A stretch of DNA of 64,000 bases from Gnetum montanum. Lineage: Eukaryota; Streptophyta; Gnetopsida; Gnetales; Gnetaceae. A model generated the notes under the pieces. The model was not told the origin of the DNA. It did no database searches and saw nothing but the letters and a program-made list of their open reading frames with translations. Each line of letters begins with the position of its first letter. Within the stretch, counting starts at the first letter, position 1. The translations under genes were made by a program, and so were the position numbers. Shown one piece after another: positions 25,945 through 37,500 of this stretch. The stretch is taken from assembly GCA_015680685.1 (NCBI GenBank), contig MNCI01004101.1, positions 664,972 to 728,971 on the forward strand. Direction: 5' to 3'.

Positions 25945-27235
25945 ATTGGCCAACTCATTCCCACCCATGTTTGTTATCCTAAAGGCTCTATTCTCATAGG
26001 CCTTAGTGATTAAGAAAGACCCTTTCTGGTTGGCTGAGAAATTGTCTACTTGGTCATGGATAGCTTTGAGAACCAAGTTCCCTTTCTTAATCTTGCACTT
26101 ATTTAGGTTATGGTGATGTTGCCATTTTTGCCTCTCCTGGTACCACTAGACGTGAGCAAGTGTTCATACCCATTGCTTCTTCTCTAAGTCCAAGTCCATA
26201 GTGCATAGCTCATCATTCTGTTCATCATTGATAAAGTCTAATAAGGCTACATAGAGTGATGGTACCTATAATGGAAAAGGAAAATATCTTTAGAACTATA
26301 AAGTAGGATATAAGGGGTTACATTGGTTGTAATTTGATAATTTGTTCAATAGGGCCAAAGCACATGGAAAAGACACTCATGCCACTTGCATTTGCTGTTA
26401 TTCAACATTTTTTAAACAAGTTTACAATGGCATTATTTCTGGATTCAACTTGTCCATTAGCTTAATTATAGTACAATGATGAGAAGGAGTGCTTAATGCA
26501 TAAGTCATGATAAAATTTTCTCATTTTTTAGCAACTAGATTATTGTCCAGTGTTTGTGACTAAGATCATAGGTATGGAAAAAAGGGCTACTATGTTATCA
26601 AGTATGAATCTATAAACTTGTTTATATATTTTCTTTCTTAAAGAAAGAGCTTCAACCACCTTTGTAAAGTATTTAATTGTAGTAATGATGTATAAATCTT
26701 AGGTGTTATAGGTCCAATGATATCCACCACCCACCTTGAAATAACCAAGTTATTTGAGTGGTGTGTAACTCTGTTGGTGGTACATGCATAAGGTTACTAT
26801 TCCATTAACAAGTGTCACAAGTTTTTTCCTTTTGTAGGCATTCATTTTCCATATAGGTCTAATAATAGCCTAGCCCCCTAATTTTAGCAATCATGGATCT
26901 AGGTCCGATATTTTCTCCACAAACACCCTTATGAATCTACTCTAGGATTGTGTGGGCTCCAATTTTACCCAAGCACACTAATCGTATGCCATCATAAGAC
27001 TACCGAAATAATGTGTTATCACCTATAATGATGTATTATTATGACCATTTATACACAACATCCTTTTGAGTAGCAATCAAGCCTTATGAAGGTTCACCAT
27101 GTATAAGGTAAAACTTCATATCCTCATACCACTCCTTTGAGTGAGTAGTATGCACTATGGCTATTAATTTATCCTCAATGCTTTGTGTGATGGGAATAGC
27201 AAAGTTCATAGTCAAGGTGGAAAACTTGCTAAGCA
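25945..27235 (-). pseudogene. Integrase of element B, broken
   Basis: Minus-strand counterpart of 15405-16740 with the same order of blocks: a lead-in with YTLHGEPS-like sequence near 27100, the zinc-binding region around 26890-26950, the core with a WVVDIIGP-like block near 26720, and the C-terminal domain near 26000-26100 (KGNLVLKAIHDQV and the following NQKGSFLITKAY). Many stops and small indels. It was recognised mainly by nucleotide similarity to A. Confidence 0.7.
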
Positions 27236-27640
27236 CATCTAGCATCACACAAAGGGCTAACATTGTAATGGCATTAGCTATGGTCTTTTTGTTTTGGTGT
27301 ACATGTTGAATACCAATGTCTATAAACTATTGTATTAACTTCTTACTTAGGTCATAGTAAGGTTGCAAATGTTTTTCTTTACATGCATAAATATTGGTTA
27401 CTTAGTTGACCAAAGGTTGTGAATAATCTTTAATTAGTAATCATTTTATTCCTTGGTCATGAGCTTCCATCATCCCTCTAATCAAACCCTCATACTCTGC
27501 TATGTTATTGGTACACATAAACTCAAAATGGTAAGTGAAGGGTTAGATTTCACTAGATGAAATATTATGATGGTAGTAGAATTGGTCCCATGGGTATTTG
27601 AAGCTCTAACAAAGTGCATGACTACCTCATAGCCCTTAGA
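27236..27640 (-). pseudogene. Archaeal-type RNase H of element B, broken
   Basis: The reading starts with MHFVRASNTHGTNSTTIII, matching MHFDEASIIHGTSDATIIT in A; the first catalytic Asp is changed to Val here. The central TNNVAEYE region is present at nucleotide level near 27490-27510 but in another frame, after a small indel. It sits between the normal RNase H and integrase as in A. Confidence 0.7.
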
Positions 27641-27689
27641 TACATTACTAATAATGTTAATATGTTCATTAGAGAATTTAGGATTTATG

Positions 27690-28160
27690 ATCACATGGTC
27701 TTCTACCAATGTGGCTATATCTTGACCTTTCATTGATGCTTGAGAGATGTAATAAAGGTCAAACTCTACTATTATGGCTTTCGAATGGGTTATATGACTA
27801 CTTTCATAGATATTAGTCATTATGTCTCTAAGCATGTTGTCTTTGAAAATGATGTTAACCTAGCTCCTAAAGTGGTAGTTTCTCCAATTATTTAATGTGA
27901 AGACTAGGGCTAGACAATACTTCTCTACTTCGGTGTATTAGGTCTCATGGACAACTAATTCATAGCCTAAGTAGTATATGGGTAACTCTGCATCATCATC
28001 TCATTTTTAATAGAGTAGATAGGAAATAGATATGTCAAAGATAGCAAGGTAGATGTAAAAAGGTTTATTTTCTTGTGGAGGATAGACTATTCGTAGTTGT
28101 GGCAATTTTTGTTTAAGGTTATCGAAGGTTTCTTAGCATTAAACTATCCACTCATAGAGA
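27690..28160 (-). pseudogene. Ty3/gypsy RNase H of element B, broken
   Basis: Readable parts are FYIYLAIFDISISYLLY, ELPIYYLGYELVVHET, VEKYCLALVFTLNNWRNYHF and VEFDLYYISQASMKGQDIA, all matching A and the family. Stops replace single codons, mostly at positions where the family has W, Q or R. Confidence 0.75.
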
Positions 28161-28199
28161 ACCCCTTTATTAAGCAAGTGTTTCATAGGTTGTAGCTTA

Positions 28200-29380
28200 T
28201 CCATAAGCCTAGCAATAATCCTATGGATAAATTGTTATTTTCCTTGTAATCCCCAAATCTCCTTAAGGTTAGTAGGTGCTACCAAGTTGGATATAGTACT
28301 AACGTTATCAGGATTGACATCTATGCCTACTTTGGATACCATAAATCCAAGAATTTTATTGAATTTAATGCTAAAGATATACCTTTTGGGATTAAGCCTA
28401 TGCTCATATCTGAACATGATTTTAACATAAGGTTGAGGTCATGTGTATAATCATTAGACACTTTGGACTTAATGGCTATATTGTCTACATAATTGTTGAG
28501 AAAACCTAACATATAATCACTAGAGATATATGTCATAGCTCTTTGGTAGGTCTCTCCTACATTATTTAGGGAAAAGGACATCATAGTGTAACAAAATGTA
28601 CCCCAAGAGATCATGAACTTCATACTAAGTTGATGCTCTAGGTTAATCCTAATTTGGTTGTATCCCAAGAACCTATCTATAAAGGATAATAAGGCATGCC
28701 CAGTTGTAGTATTGATAAGTTAATCAATAGTAGAAAAATGGAAATTGTCTATGATAGTTTCCTTATTTAGGTCTTGCAAAGTGATGCAAATATGTATACT
28801 TCCATTTTTCTTAGGGCCTACCACTATGTTGGATACCCATTTCTCATAATCAATAGCTCTAATAAAACCAGCTTCTTATAGTTTTAGGATTTCATCATGA
28901 ACTACTAGGGGAAAATTAAATTTAATCTTATAAATGTTTTTTCTAATTAGTCTAATGCTAGGATCAAGTATGATGTTATGTTGGACCAAATATGGGTCCA
29001 GATTTGGCATGCCTACATTTGACCAATAAAATTCCTTAATGTTATCTTGTAGTACCTTGGTGATCTCTTGAACTTGTTAAGGTTCCAATGACAAATTTAA
29101 TTTTAACATTTCTCCTCACCAATGTGTGTTGTGACTAGAACCTCAACTAGAGAGTCTTTAGTATTTTCATCATCTTCTAGGTTAAGCATTTTAACTAGGA
29201 ATTTAGGCCAGTCTAGAGGATTTTCTATAGAAGCTATGTAATTAGTAAGACTGTTAGGCTCAAGCTCTAGGTAATTAGGACCAATACATCATTCAACATT
29301 ACTATGTGGTCCACATAGGATCAATGGTAAGGTGATTTGCTTCCATGTATCTATACTTGAATCCACCATGTCAAAAATAA
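28200..29380 (-). pseudogene. Reverse transcriptase of element B, broken, with altered active site
   Basis: The same RT as in A with motifs AGFIRAIDY-like, MGYNQIRINLEHQLSMKF and FCYTMMSFSLNNVGETYQ (the region before the active site), then NNYVDNIAIKSKV. The active-site box at 28477-28491 reads YVDNI: the second catalytic Asp has become Asn, a G-to-A change that would end activity even without the stops. The thumb follows as VSKVGIDVNPDNVSTISN. Coding similarity extends to about 29380. Confidence 0.8.
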
Positions 29381-30049
29381 GCACATTAAGTGGCAAATGG
29401 ATAAAAGTAAATAAATAATGTGAAAATAATATAAAATACCTTGGTAAATATGCAAATACATGCTATTCCAATGTCAAAAAAAATGCAAACAAGGTCAACC
29501 AAGCCTATAGGATTTATGTGAAGATGAATAAGATGGAATAAAGGCCTAAACGAGGTTAAATAAGTTGAAACACCATAAAAATATGAAAAATAAGGTTAAA
29601 TATGGAAAATAAATTTACACGTTTCCCAATTTAAGGCCTTGGGAGACCATGTTGCTAGTTTAAGGCCTTGGCAAGGCATGGTTACATGATGATGATCAAA
29701 CCTGATCATTTAACACCAATCAAAGGGTAAAAAAGGGTTAATAGAGGTCATAATAGATAAAATAAAGGTAAATGTGATGAAACTAAAGTGATGTAAGGGC
29801 TAGATGATGTTAATTGATGGTAATGAAGGTCAACAATGCACAAAAAGGTCAAAACGCCATGAAATAAGGTCAAATATGTCAAAATATAATACATGTGATA
29901 AAAGTTCATCAATACTAGTAAAAAAGGATTAGATTTTGCTAGTTTTAGGCCTTAGTGGGCCATGGTATGGGTCTTTAGGTTTGCTAGGAGAATTTTGGCA
30001 CTTGAGGAGATTATTCTTGGGCTATTTTGAGGCAAAATTTGCACTTTTT
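29381..30049. repeat. Spacer with GGCCTTGG subrepeats (element B)
   Basis: Counterpart of 18851-19499. It contains the words AAGGCCTTGGGAGACCATG (29634) and AAGGCCTTGGCAAGGCATG (29662) and a further weaker copy near 29945. No coding signal. Confidence 0.5.
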
Positions 30050-31960
30050 TGTGACTATGCTAGGCTCAATAGGTGATGACACTCACCTAGCATAGTCTTG
30101 CATTCTCTAGTGTACTCAACACTCATGGGTAGTTTCCTAGGCATAGTATGGTCACTTTAAGACTCCTGATCATCCATATAGCTAGCATAGGGGGCTGGTA
30201 ATGAGGATTTGCAAGTTATGTCTTTGTTTTCTACCTTCCAGAAGTTGAAAATGATGTTTCCATTGGTGACTACGCTTGTCCAAGATAGTTATTAGAGGCC
30301 CCACAATAGCCACATGAAATAATTAAATTATTGGGATTATAGGATTAGTCTAAGGGCTCTACCAACTGTCTATATTAATGTAGGATCATTGGAGGACTAA
30401 ATTTACTATTTAGAGATGAATTTGGGCAATGGAAGCGGGTTTTATCACATTCCCCATTTGACTAGACTAGGCCAACATAGTCATGTGTGGTGCCAGTGTA
30501 GTTGAGTGGAATTTGATGTTTCCAAGGTTGAAACTAAGTGAAATCATAGCTAGATGAAGTGGGATAGGGTTGTAGGTTTCATAATTTAGTTTTGGATCAA
30601 TTTGAATGGTATAGACTTAGGAAACATTATTACAAAATGTGTTTCTACAATGACTACATTAGGCCAGTGTAGTCATACATGGGATATGATTTTTGGTACG
30701 TTTCCTTGCCTTATCAAGCATGCTAACGAAATTTTGAGGTCATTGGTGCAATTCCTAACATATTTCAAAGGTTTTTTAGAAAAATGAAGAATTTTTGCTT
30801 GTTTTCCAAGGTTTCAAGGTCTCAAACATGATCTAGTAGGGTTCTAGGTCTTTCTAGGAGTCTATTTGAGTTGTTTTAGTGTTTTCTTTATATACTATCC
30901 TAGGCTCTTTCTAGGTCTTTCTAGCCTATTTTAGTGTTTTCCATGTAGACTATCATGGGCTCTATTGCTAACTACACTAGGCTAGCATAGTCATGCAAAT
31001 TCCAAGATAGTTAAGATTGGGAAATTGAAATATTACATTTTATGGTCAAAATAGGCTCTAGTAGGGTTCTAGGGCTTAGAAAAATTGAATTTGAGTTATT
31101 TATGGTAAATTTTGGCTAATGTTGAGAGGACTACACTATTATCTACCAATGACTATGCTAGCTCATCATAGTCATGCAATTCGTAGTGTTGTCAAGATTG
31201 GGAAATGTTCTAAATGTTGAGTGGGTCTGACTAGTAAATGATAAGTTTCAAGCTTTTTAGGGGACTACACTGGGCACCACAAGCTATTATGCTAACCCAA
31301 CATAATCATCCTTGGGAAATTCATTTTGGCATGGGAAATAATTAATTTTTCCTAATTGATTGATACTTTGGGGTTATTGGGAGTCTTGAGGAGTTGTGGA
31401 AATTATGCCATGATAGTTCAGAGTTTTGTCACTATTTCTATGATCAATTCCAATGGTAACCCATGTGATTATGTTGGTCCAATATACTCATAGTCCCATT
31501 CAGTGTAGTTACAAGATTTTATTAGTTTTCTACATAATTTGATCAATTTCATAAATTTTTGAGGCTGCTAGGAACTTTGGCCAAGGTTTGGGGAGATGGC
31601 ATGGGTATTTGGAGTCAATTGGAGATTGGATGATTGAGAAATGATCTATTCCATTCTTTTCTATGCTAGGCAAATAGAGTCATGCTTCTGTTGAGTGTAG
31701 TCATGAACAATATCCAATTGTTAATTAGATTTGATGCTATTTTGGTGCTCAATGACTATTAATTCTAACTCCCAGCTACTAGTTTTGGTATAAGGTTTCA
31801 TAGGTTAATACTTAGTATGAATGTCTTTTATGGAAGTGTGAAAAGGAAAAATATTTCATTGGACTACACTAGACTAGCATAGTTAGGCTCCAAGCTAGTG
31901 TAGTCACATGGAATACCAAGTTTTTATCTAAATCTTAAGGCTTTTGACAACTCATTTTAT
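30050..31960. repeat. Degenerate tandem array, period near 190 bp (element B)
   Basis: The core word is of the form GACTACACTAGGCYAGCATAGTCATG and occurs near 30060, 30270, 30460, 30655, 30970, 31150, 31295, 31465, 31665 and 31870, mostly 150-200 bases apart. The word is palindrome-like (GACTA...TAGTC). The consensus differs from the array in A (which favours CCATG...CATGG), yet place, step and overall symmetry agree, so the array has evolved in concert within each lineage of the family. Confidence 0.6.
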
Positions 31961-32533
31961 ACCTATGTTGACACCTATTTACCTAGCCTGATCATGATAT
32001 TTTTTATCAAGAATGGAGAATTTGGGATTGGGTTTTTGAAGATGATGGAATATGGTATCTATTCTAAGGCTCCCATAGATCTAAACCCACTATATTCAAG
32101 CTTGGAAATTGAAGATCCCAACATTGTCAAGCTTGGAAGTTTAAGATTCTAACATAGTCATGGAATTCATTTATTTACTCAACACCTAGTGGATTCCTTA
32201 TGGAATTAGTAGGTTTGGGATGGAATGAATTTCTTTCACCCAGCATAGTCCAACCTTTTAATTTTAGTTACTAAGTGAAGTCGGATTTATGCATGGAAAC
32301 CAGGTTTCCATGGTGGGTGCTTAGGCATAAGTTGGTTTTTATGGTCAAAACTTCTAAAAATCATTGTTGCTTTTTCACTTTCCAGCTACTACATCAATGT
32401 TGTTGGCTCTATGTCTACTAGTACTACTAGCCCTATTGTAGTCATAGCCATTTTATTCATCAGTTCCAGCGTAGTCATCCTAGGCCAACTAAAATTCCAA
32501 GGTTTTCAATGGTTTACTATCTCAATTTTCACC
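31961..32533. promoter_or_regulatory. Segment upstream of the first X exon (element B)
   Basis: This lies between the tandem array and the first X exon. No clear TATA box is seen. If X was expressed, its promoter should lie here or in the array. Nothing else is recognised. Confidence 0.25.
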
Positions 32534-35500
32534 ATGTCACAAAGGAAGGCTCCTTCTAGGAACGCTAGTTTGGAGGAGCCAAATATAAGTACTCATGCTC
32601 TATTACACCTCCCATGACCCAAGATTGGAGAAGGCTCTACTATTATTTATCTAGGTACATAGCCTTACCTATTTTCCCCATTTATTCCATTTATTTCACT
32701 TCTAAAATCTAGTCTTGTGTATTTATCAATTTGGAATTTCATAAAAATCCCATTCTAGGTTTAGGTCATGTTTACTGATTTTTAGTGATATTTAGATTTT
32801 GGGTTTTGTTTTCATTATGGAATAAATGGTAGTTTCCATGAATTCCATGGGTTTTCTATTTTTTCACACCCAAAAGGCAACTCCACTTGTGAATTTTGTC
32901 CTAAAGAAGTGCTTAGGTTTTTAAATTTTTCAAAGCTACGGGGTTATTTTCTACTATTTTCTATTTGATTACATTTTTGAACCACTTGATTTCACCTTAT
33001 GGTTAATTTTTTATGGATCTTTCTATCATGTTGTGTCAAGTGGATTTTCCATTTTTATTTGTTTTTAGTATAAGTTTGGTATTTTTCTACAATAAACAGT
33101 TATGAATTTCTTATTTTTAATGTTATGGATTTTTATCTCATCAATTAATAATTGCATAAACTTTGGAATTATTAAATTTGAATGAACAATTTTTTTTACA
33201 AGTGTTTCTGTAAGATTTTGCGAAATTGGGTTCTAGTTAGGAAAGCCATGGTTAAGTCACTTTAGTAATATTTTCTAGAAAGCTAATTAAGAATTTTTAT
33301 GTTTCTAATTATGAAGCTATATTTCATGGTTTTATGATTACAATGGCTATGGAATCATCAAATTTTATTAAGAAACTATTTTTTTTAGATGTTTCCGTAA
33401 GGTTGCATGAAATTAAGGTTTAAGGGCTAGTACGCATTTATCCTTGTGAAAATTGGCAATGTTGAGACTTTAGAAAATTTTTTCAATCAACATCCCATGA
33501 TCTTGTGGATTGGTTGTGTTTTTGAAAAGGGTTTGGTGGTGTTTTGGATAAAATTAAAAATTTCTCAATATCTTTTGTTAGCTATTTATTATAGTCATTC
33601 CAATTTTGGTGTTGTTGTTGTTCAATTCCATTGCATTTTGGTTTTTGAACTTAGGTTGTGTTTTGAGTTTTTCTAAGCATGGAATTTAACATGAAAATTG
33701 AAATTTTAGTTCTACACTATCATTTTCATGTTTTCAGTTCTAAATTATCAATTCCATCTTTTCAATTATGAACTATCATTTTCACAATCTTGGTTTTAAA
33801 CTATTATTTTTGTTTAAGTGTGAATTGTTCCATTCAATATTTTGCCTAAGTTTTATTTCCATGTTAAGGTGTTATTTTATTGTATACATATGTTATTATG
33901 TTTACATGACATGATAACTGTAATATTTTTGGTATTATGAAGTTTTAATTTTGGTTTGCATGGTTTTAATAGTTATGTGTTGGATGGTTTGCACGGTTTG
34001 CATGTGTTGGCTTCTTGATGTCTATGATGATCATAATAGAGCTGGTGGGGATCTTCTACTATATCCATTTTATAGGTCCCAACACCCCATACCATAATAT
34101 GATGTGAGAAAACCTTTCATTGTGGATTAGGCCAAGAGCAAGGAAGTTCTTGATCTACCTACTTCAAAACTTTAGCATGGTGAATTGGTCATACATGGCT
34201 TCCGGCCATCATTGAAACCATTGTGTCTCATTCTTCTAGTATGATCACTAAATTTATATTTAATGATCTTGACATCCATGTATAGGTAAAAGCACATGAT
34301 AAAACAACCATTGTGATCATGCAAATTATCAAGCATTTGGAAGATGCCTAAATTCAAGTAATACAACATTGAAAACACCTTGTTAGTGGAACATCGTGTC
34401 CATACCATGTTTCAAAACATCCCTAACATTATACATTACATAGAGGGATATGTGAGTTTTTATAATTTGTGTTTTTTATTTTATTTTTTATTTTGCTTTT
34501 GTTATTAAGTTATAATAATTTTCTTTGTTTCACTTATCTACAAGTATAGGGTAAATGATCAAGGATGACTTTAGCAAATAGTAGCAATTTAAGGATGAAT
34601 TTGATAATTACATCAAATGTCATCCTAAGGCCTACAAGAGGTGTCTAGAAAATGGGATGATTCATAGTGGGTGGTAAAACCCATCTCATGATGTAGAAGC
34701 AAACCCATCTCCTAAAGCTCCAAAGATGTCATTATCATATAGGCAAAGTGAGTAATGGTTTTTTGATTTTGGTTATCTTTGGTTATTTATTTATTTAGGA
34801 TTTGGTTATTTAAATGGCTATACTAGTTTTGATTTAATTTATCTATATTTTTTATATTTTATTTTACATGATGCACCTATGTCAAGAATAATGCACCATT
34901 TTTATTATGTTTTGGGAGTTGTTCCATTAGCCAAAGTTACTGCAATCACTTCAGGATGTGCCAATAAGACCTTGATTCTCAATTTTAGTGAGGTGGAACC
35001 TATAAAATATTTGTTAGCTAACCATTCACCTGAGGCCATCTAGGAAAGGATAGTTCAAGTAGGATTATATGACATCTTCATGGCCCTAATCTCCATTGTT
35101 CCTACTGTAGAAATTATTAACATCATTGACTCCTTTAGTAAAGGATTCAAGAGGTTCATCACTCATGATCATTATGTGGCTATAACCTTGGATGTTAAAA
35201 ACTCCACCTTCATTGACTTCTTTGGTATTCCCAATCACATTGATTATTACCAGAGTAGAGAAGGAGGTGAACCATCGGGGAGAAGTTGAGGAGTGGTTAA
35301 ACACTTGCTGTCATACCAAAGGATTTTCTCTAAGCCAGTTCAAGGTTTTATAGGCTAGAGAGATGTATCTCATATTCTAATCTCATGTCTCTCCTAAATT
35401 ACTTTCTTAGAAAAATATAATGAACATTGAGCAAGCATGGACCATGAAGAAGGTTTGAACCGAGGACTCCTAATTCAACTCGATTAGTCATTTGGTTTTT

Positions 35501-36411
35501 GGGGCACAAGGTGAAATCTTATAGACCCAAGAAAATCTCACAAGGAAATGTCTTATGTATTTCATGTTCTTTGTAGGATAAATATGAAGATTTATAGAGT
35601 TATTCATAGTAAGGAAGGATGGGCAATGGGTGACCCAAGATTCATCCCAACTCACTAAGCCTTGGATCAAACATCTTGTTTAGACGACACATGCCCAAGA
35701 CCTACCAAAAGGTGTGGGTGAATCACTATTAATTATCACCAAATACATTGGTGGGTAACATTATGGATCCCTTAATAACATGAGGATAGAGCACCATGTT
35801 AAACAAGGGAATATGGAAAAGGTCAAAACGTTGCTTGCCAAAGCTAAGGGCTTAGCTAGAGCAAAACTAGATAGGCCTTTGGTTGATGAGATATCACCAG
35901 TCATTTAGGGGCCCTTAAAGAGAATATTAATCATCAAGATTAACTAGGTTCAAGATGGAGTTAAAGGTATAGTCTATTTATTTTACTATTTTACTATTTT
36001 TTTTAAATTTATATTTCAAGTTATGGTTTTGGTAATGTAGGAAAATTGTGTTAAGTTATTTACTTTTTATGGTTGCTATTATTGTAGGCAAGCAACAAGA
36101 ACAGGAGGTTAGCAACAATAGCAGAAGTAGCTAAGGTGGAATGAAGATGCTAGAAGGAGAAAATATTATAAAATCATGAGGATGAGGGTCTATCTCATCC
36201 TCCATTGGATAGCTTTGATGCTATGTTTAGGGACTCAAAGCTAGATGAACCTCCTACCATCACACCAAAGGGTCTATTAGGTAGTTATGACTTTTGGCTT
36301 TATATGTTTTTTTATGTTTGGCTTTGTTCATAGTTATTGATTATTTATTATGCTTATTATAGCTTAGAAGGCTTAGGCTGATGCTTCCACCTCCATCTTT
36401 TGCATGCAACA
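32534..36411 (+). pseudogene. Antisense multi-exon gene X of element B, 3'-truncated
   Basis: X runs opposite to B's own genes. A likely start ATG at 32534, in the context CACCATGTC, opens a basic exon MSQRKAPSRNASLEEP that runs to a GT at 32655. A T-rich intron of about 1.3 kb follows. Exon 1 (about 34000-34451) includes HGELVIHGFRPSLKPLC and later YNIENTLLVEHRVHTMFQN. Intron 34452-34544. Exon 2 to 34747 has FKDEFDNYIKCHPKAYKRC. Intron 34748-34930. Exon 3 (34931-35966) has LILNFSEVEP, LYDIFMALISIVPTVEIIN, IIDSFSKGFKRFITHDHY and FFGIPNHI. Intron 35967-36087, exon 4 to 36280, intron 36281-36362. Exon 5 breaks off near 36411, where a deletion joins it to sequence equivalent to 45550 in A. Introns are T-rich with GT and mostly AG ends and sit at the same places as in A. 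The family is not recognised; a plan of globular domain plus C-terminal coiled coil recalls plant mobile-domain proteins, which is only a suggestion. Confidence 0.6.
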
Positions 36412-36599
36412 TAAAAAATTTTATGGATTTTTCTAGTTTTAAAGTTTTTATAACATTCTTATTTTTAAGAAAAAGAAAAAAAGGCTTTCAAATTAAGAAT
36501 GAAAAATGAAAGTATAATTTAAGCTATATGTAAATCTTACTTTAACATAAAGCCAAAGTAAAATGTAAACTAGGCTATAAGGCTATAAGTACATACAGT

Positions 36600-37500
36600 T
36601 ACATTGTTATAACTGCATGGGGTAGGAGGTGTACGGGTACACATCAATTATGCAGATGTTTTCTAATCTTTAATATATTGGAAAATGTATACGATGTATG
36701 TTGCACAAGCTAGTATTCCCTATTACCTTTCCTAATGATGTTAAAAGGGAGCTCTCCCTATGGTGCATCAACGGATTCATCGTTGTTGGTCTTGGCTTCT
36801 TCCACTACTTTGGACTTTTCAATTTTGTGTCTAATAGGAGGAGCTTTAGCCTAAAACTCTACTTTAGACCCCTATTCTACATTAACATTGTTAATCACTA
36901 GGGGGACCACACCATCGCTGTGAATGATTATTTCACCTCCCTCATAAGGCAAGTGAATTTCTTGGTGGATAGGTAAAGACATAGCTTGTAATTGAGCTAT
37001 CCAAGGCCTTTCCAAGATAAGATTGAATCTTGGTGTTTCCTCTACAACTAAGAAGGTTTCCATTATGGGGAATTTTTTCCCTACCAAAAAATATAAGCAG
37101 ATGAAACCTTTCATAGAAACCTACAATCCCTTGAAGGATTCAAGGGCTAAAGTTGTTGTGTGTTGCATTTGCTCTATCAAGCTTAAATGTTGATTGATGG
37201 TATAAGGTATAATATTTTTTTCTATCCCATCATCAATATGCATCCTATATACTTTATATTATTCAACCCTTATCATTATTTTAGGGGTTTGTCTTGATTT
37301 CACTACTTTAGGGGTTTTCCTCGGTTACCTTGCTAGTTTGGGGATGTGTCTTTATTTTGCTATTGCGAAATACTAGTTATGTTGATCATGCTTCCTAGGT
37401 TAAGAAGGAACCATTAACACATGGATGAATTCTTCATTAGTAGGGATGTCCTCACTAACGAGGATAGAGGTCAACATCTTAACTAGTGCTTCACAATGTG
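36600..37500 (-). pseudogene. Aspartic protease of element B, broken
   Basis: Retropepsin that would cleave the gag-pol polyprotein. On the minus strand the active site reads HIDDGIEKNI (catalytic DDG codons at 37226-37234), where the family has D-N/D-G-S/A. Downstream come FLVGKKFPIMETFLVVEET and FNLILERPWIAQLQAM, the family's ILGRPWI box with Gly changed to Glu, then SLPIHQEIHLPYEGGEIII. Upstream is LYDLVITSATHCEALVKML, the usual lead-in in Tat elements. The reading fades near 36600 after KIRKHLHN, which is conserved in A. Beyond this point the antisense gene X begins rather than RT, which is unusual. Confidence 0.75.

Noticed and set aside
32411-32533. Hydrophobic N-terminal extension before MSQRKAPSRN
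   Set aside because: The upstream ATG gives a hydrophobic lead that resembles array-like sequence in its wording; the ATG at 32534 has the better context.
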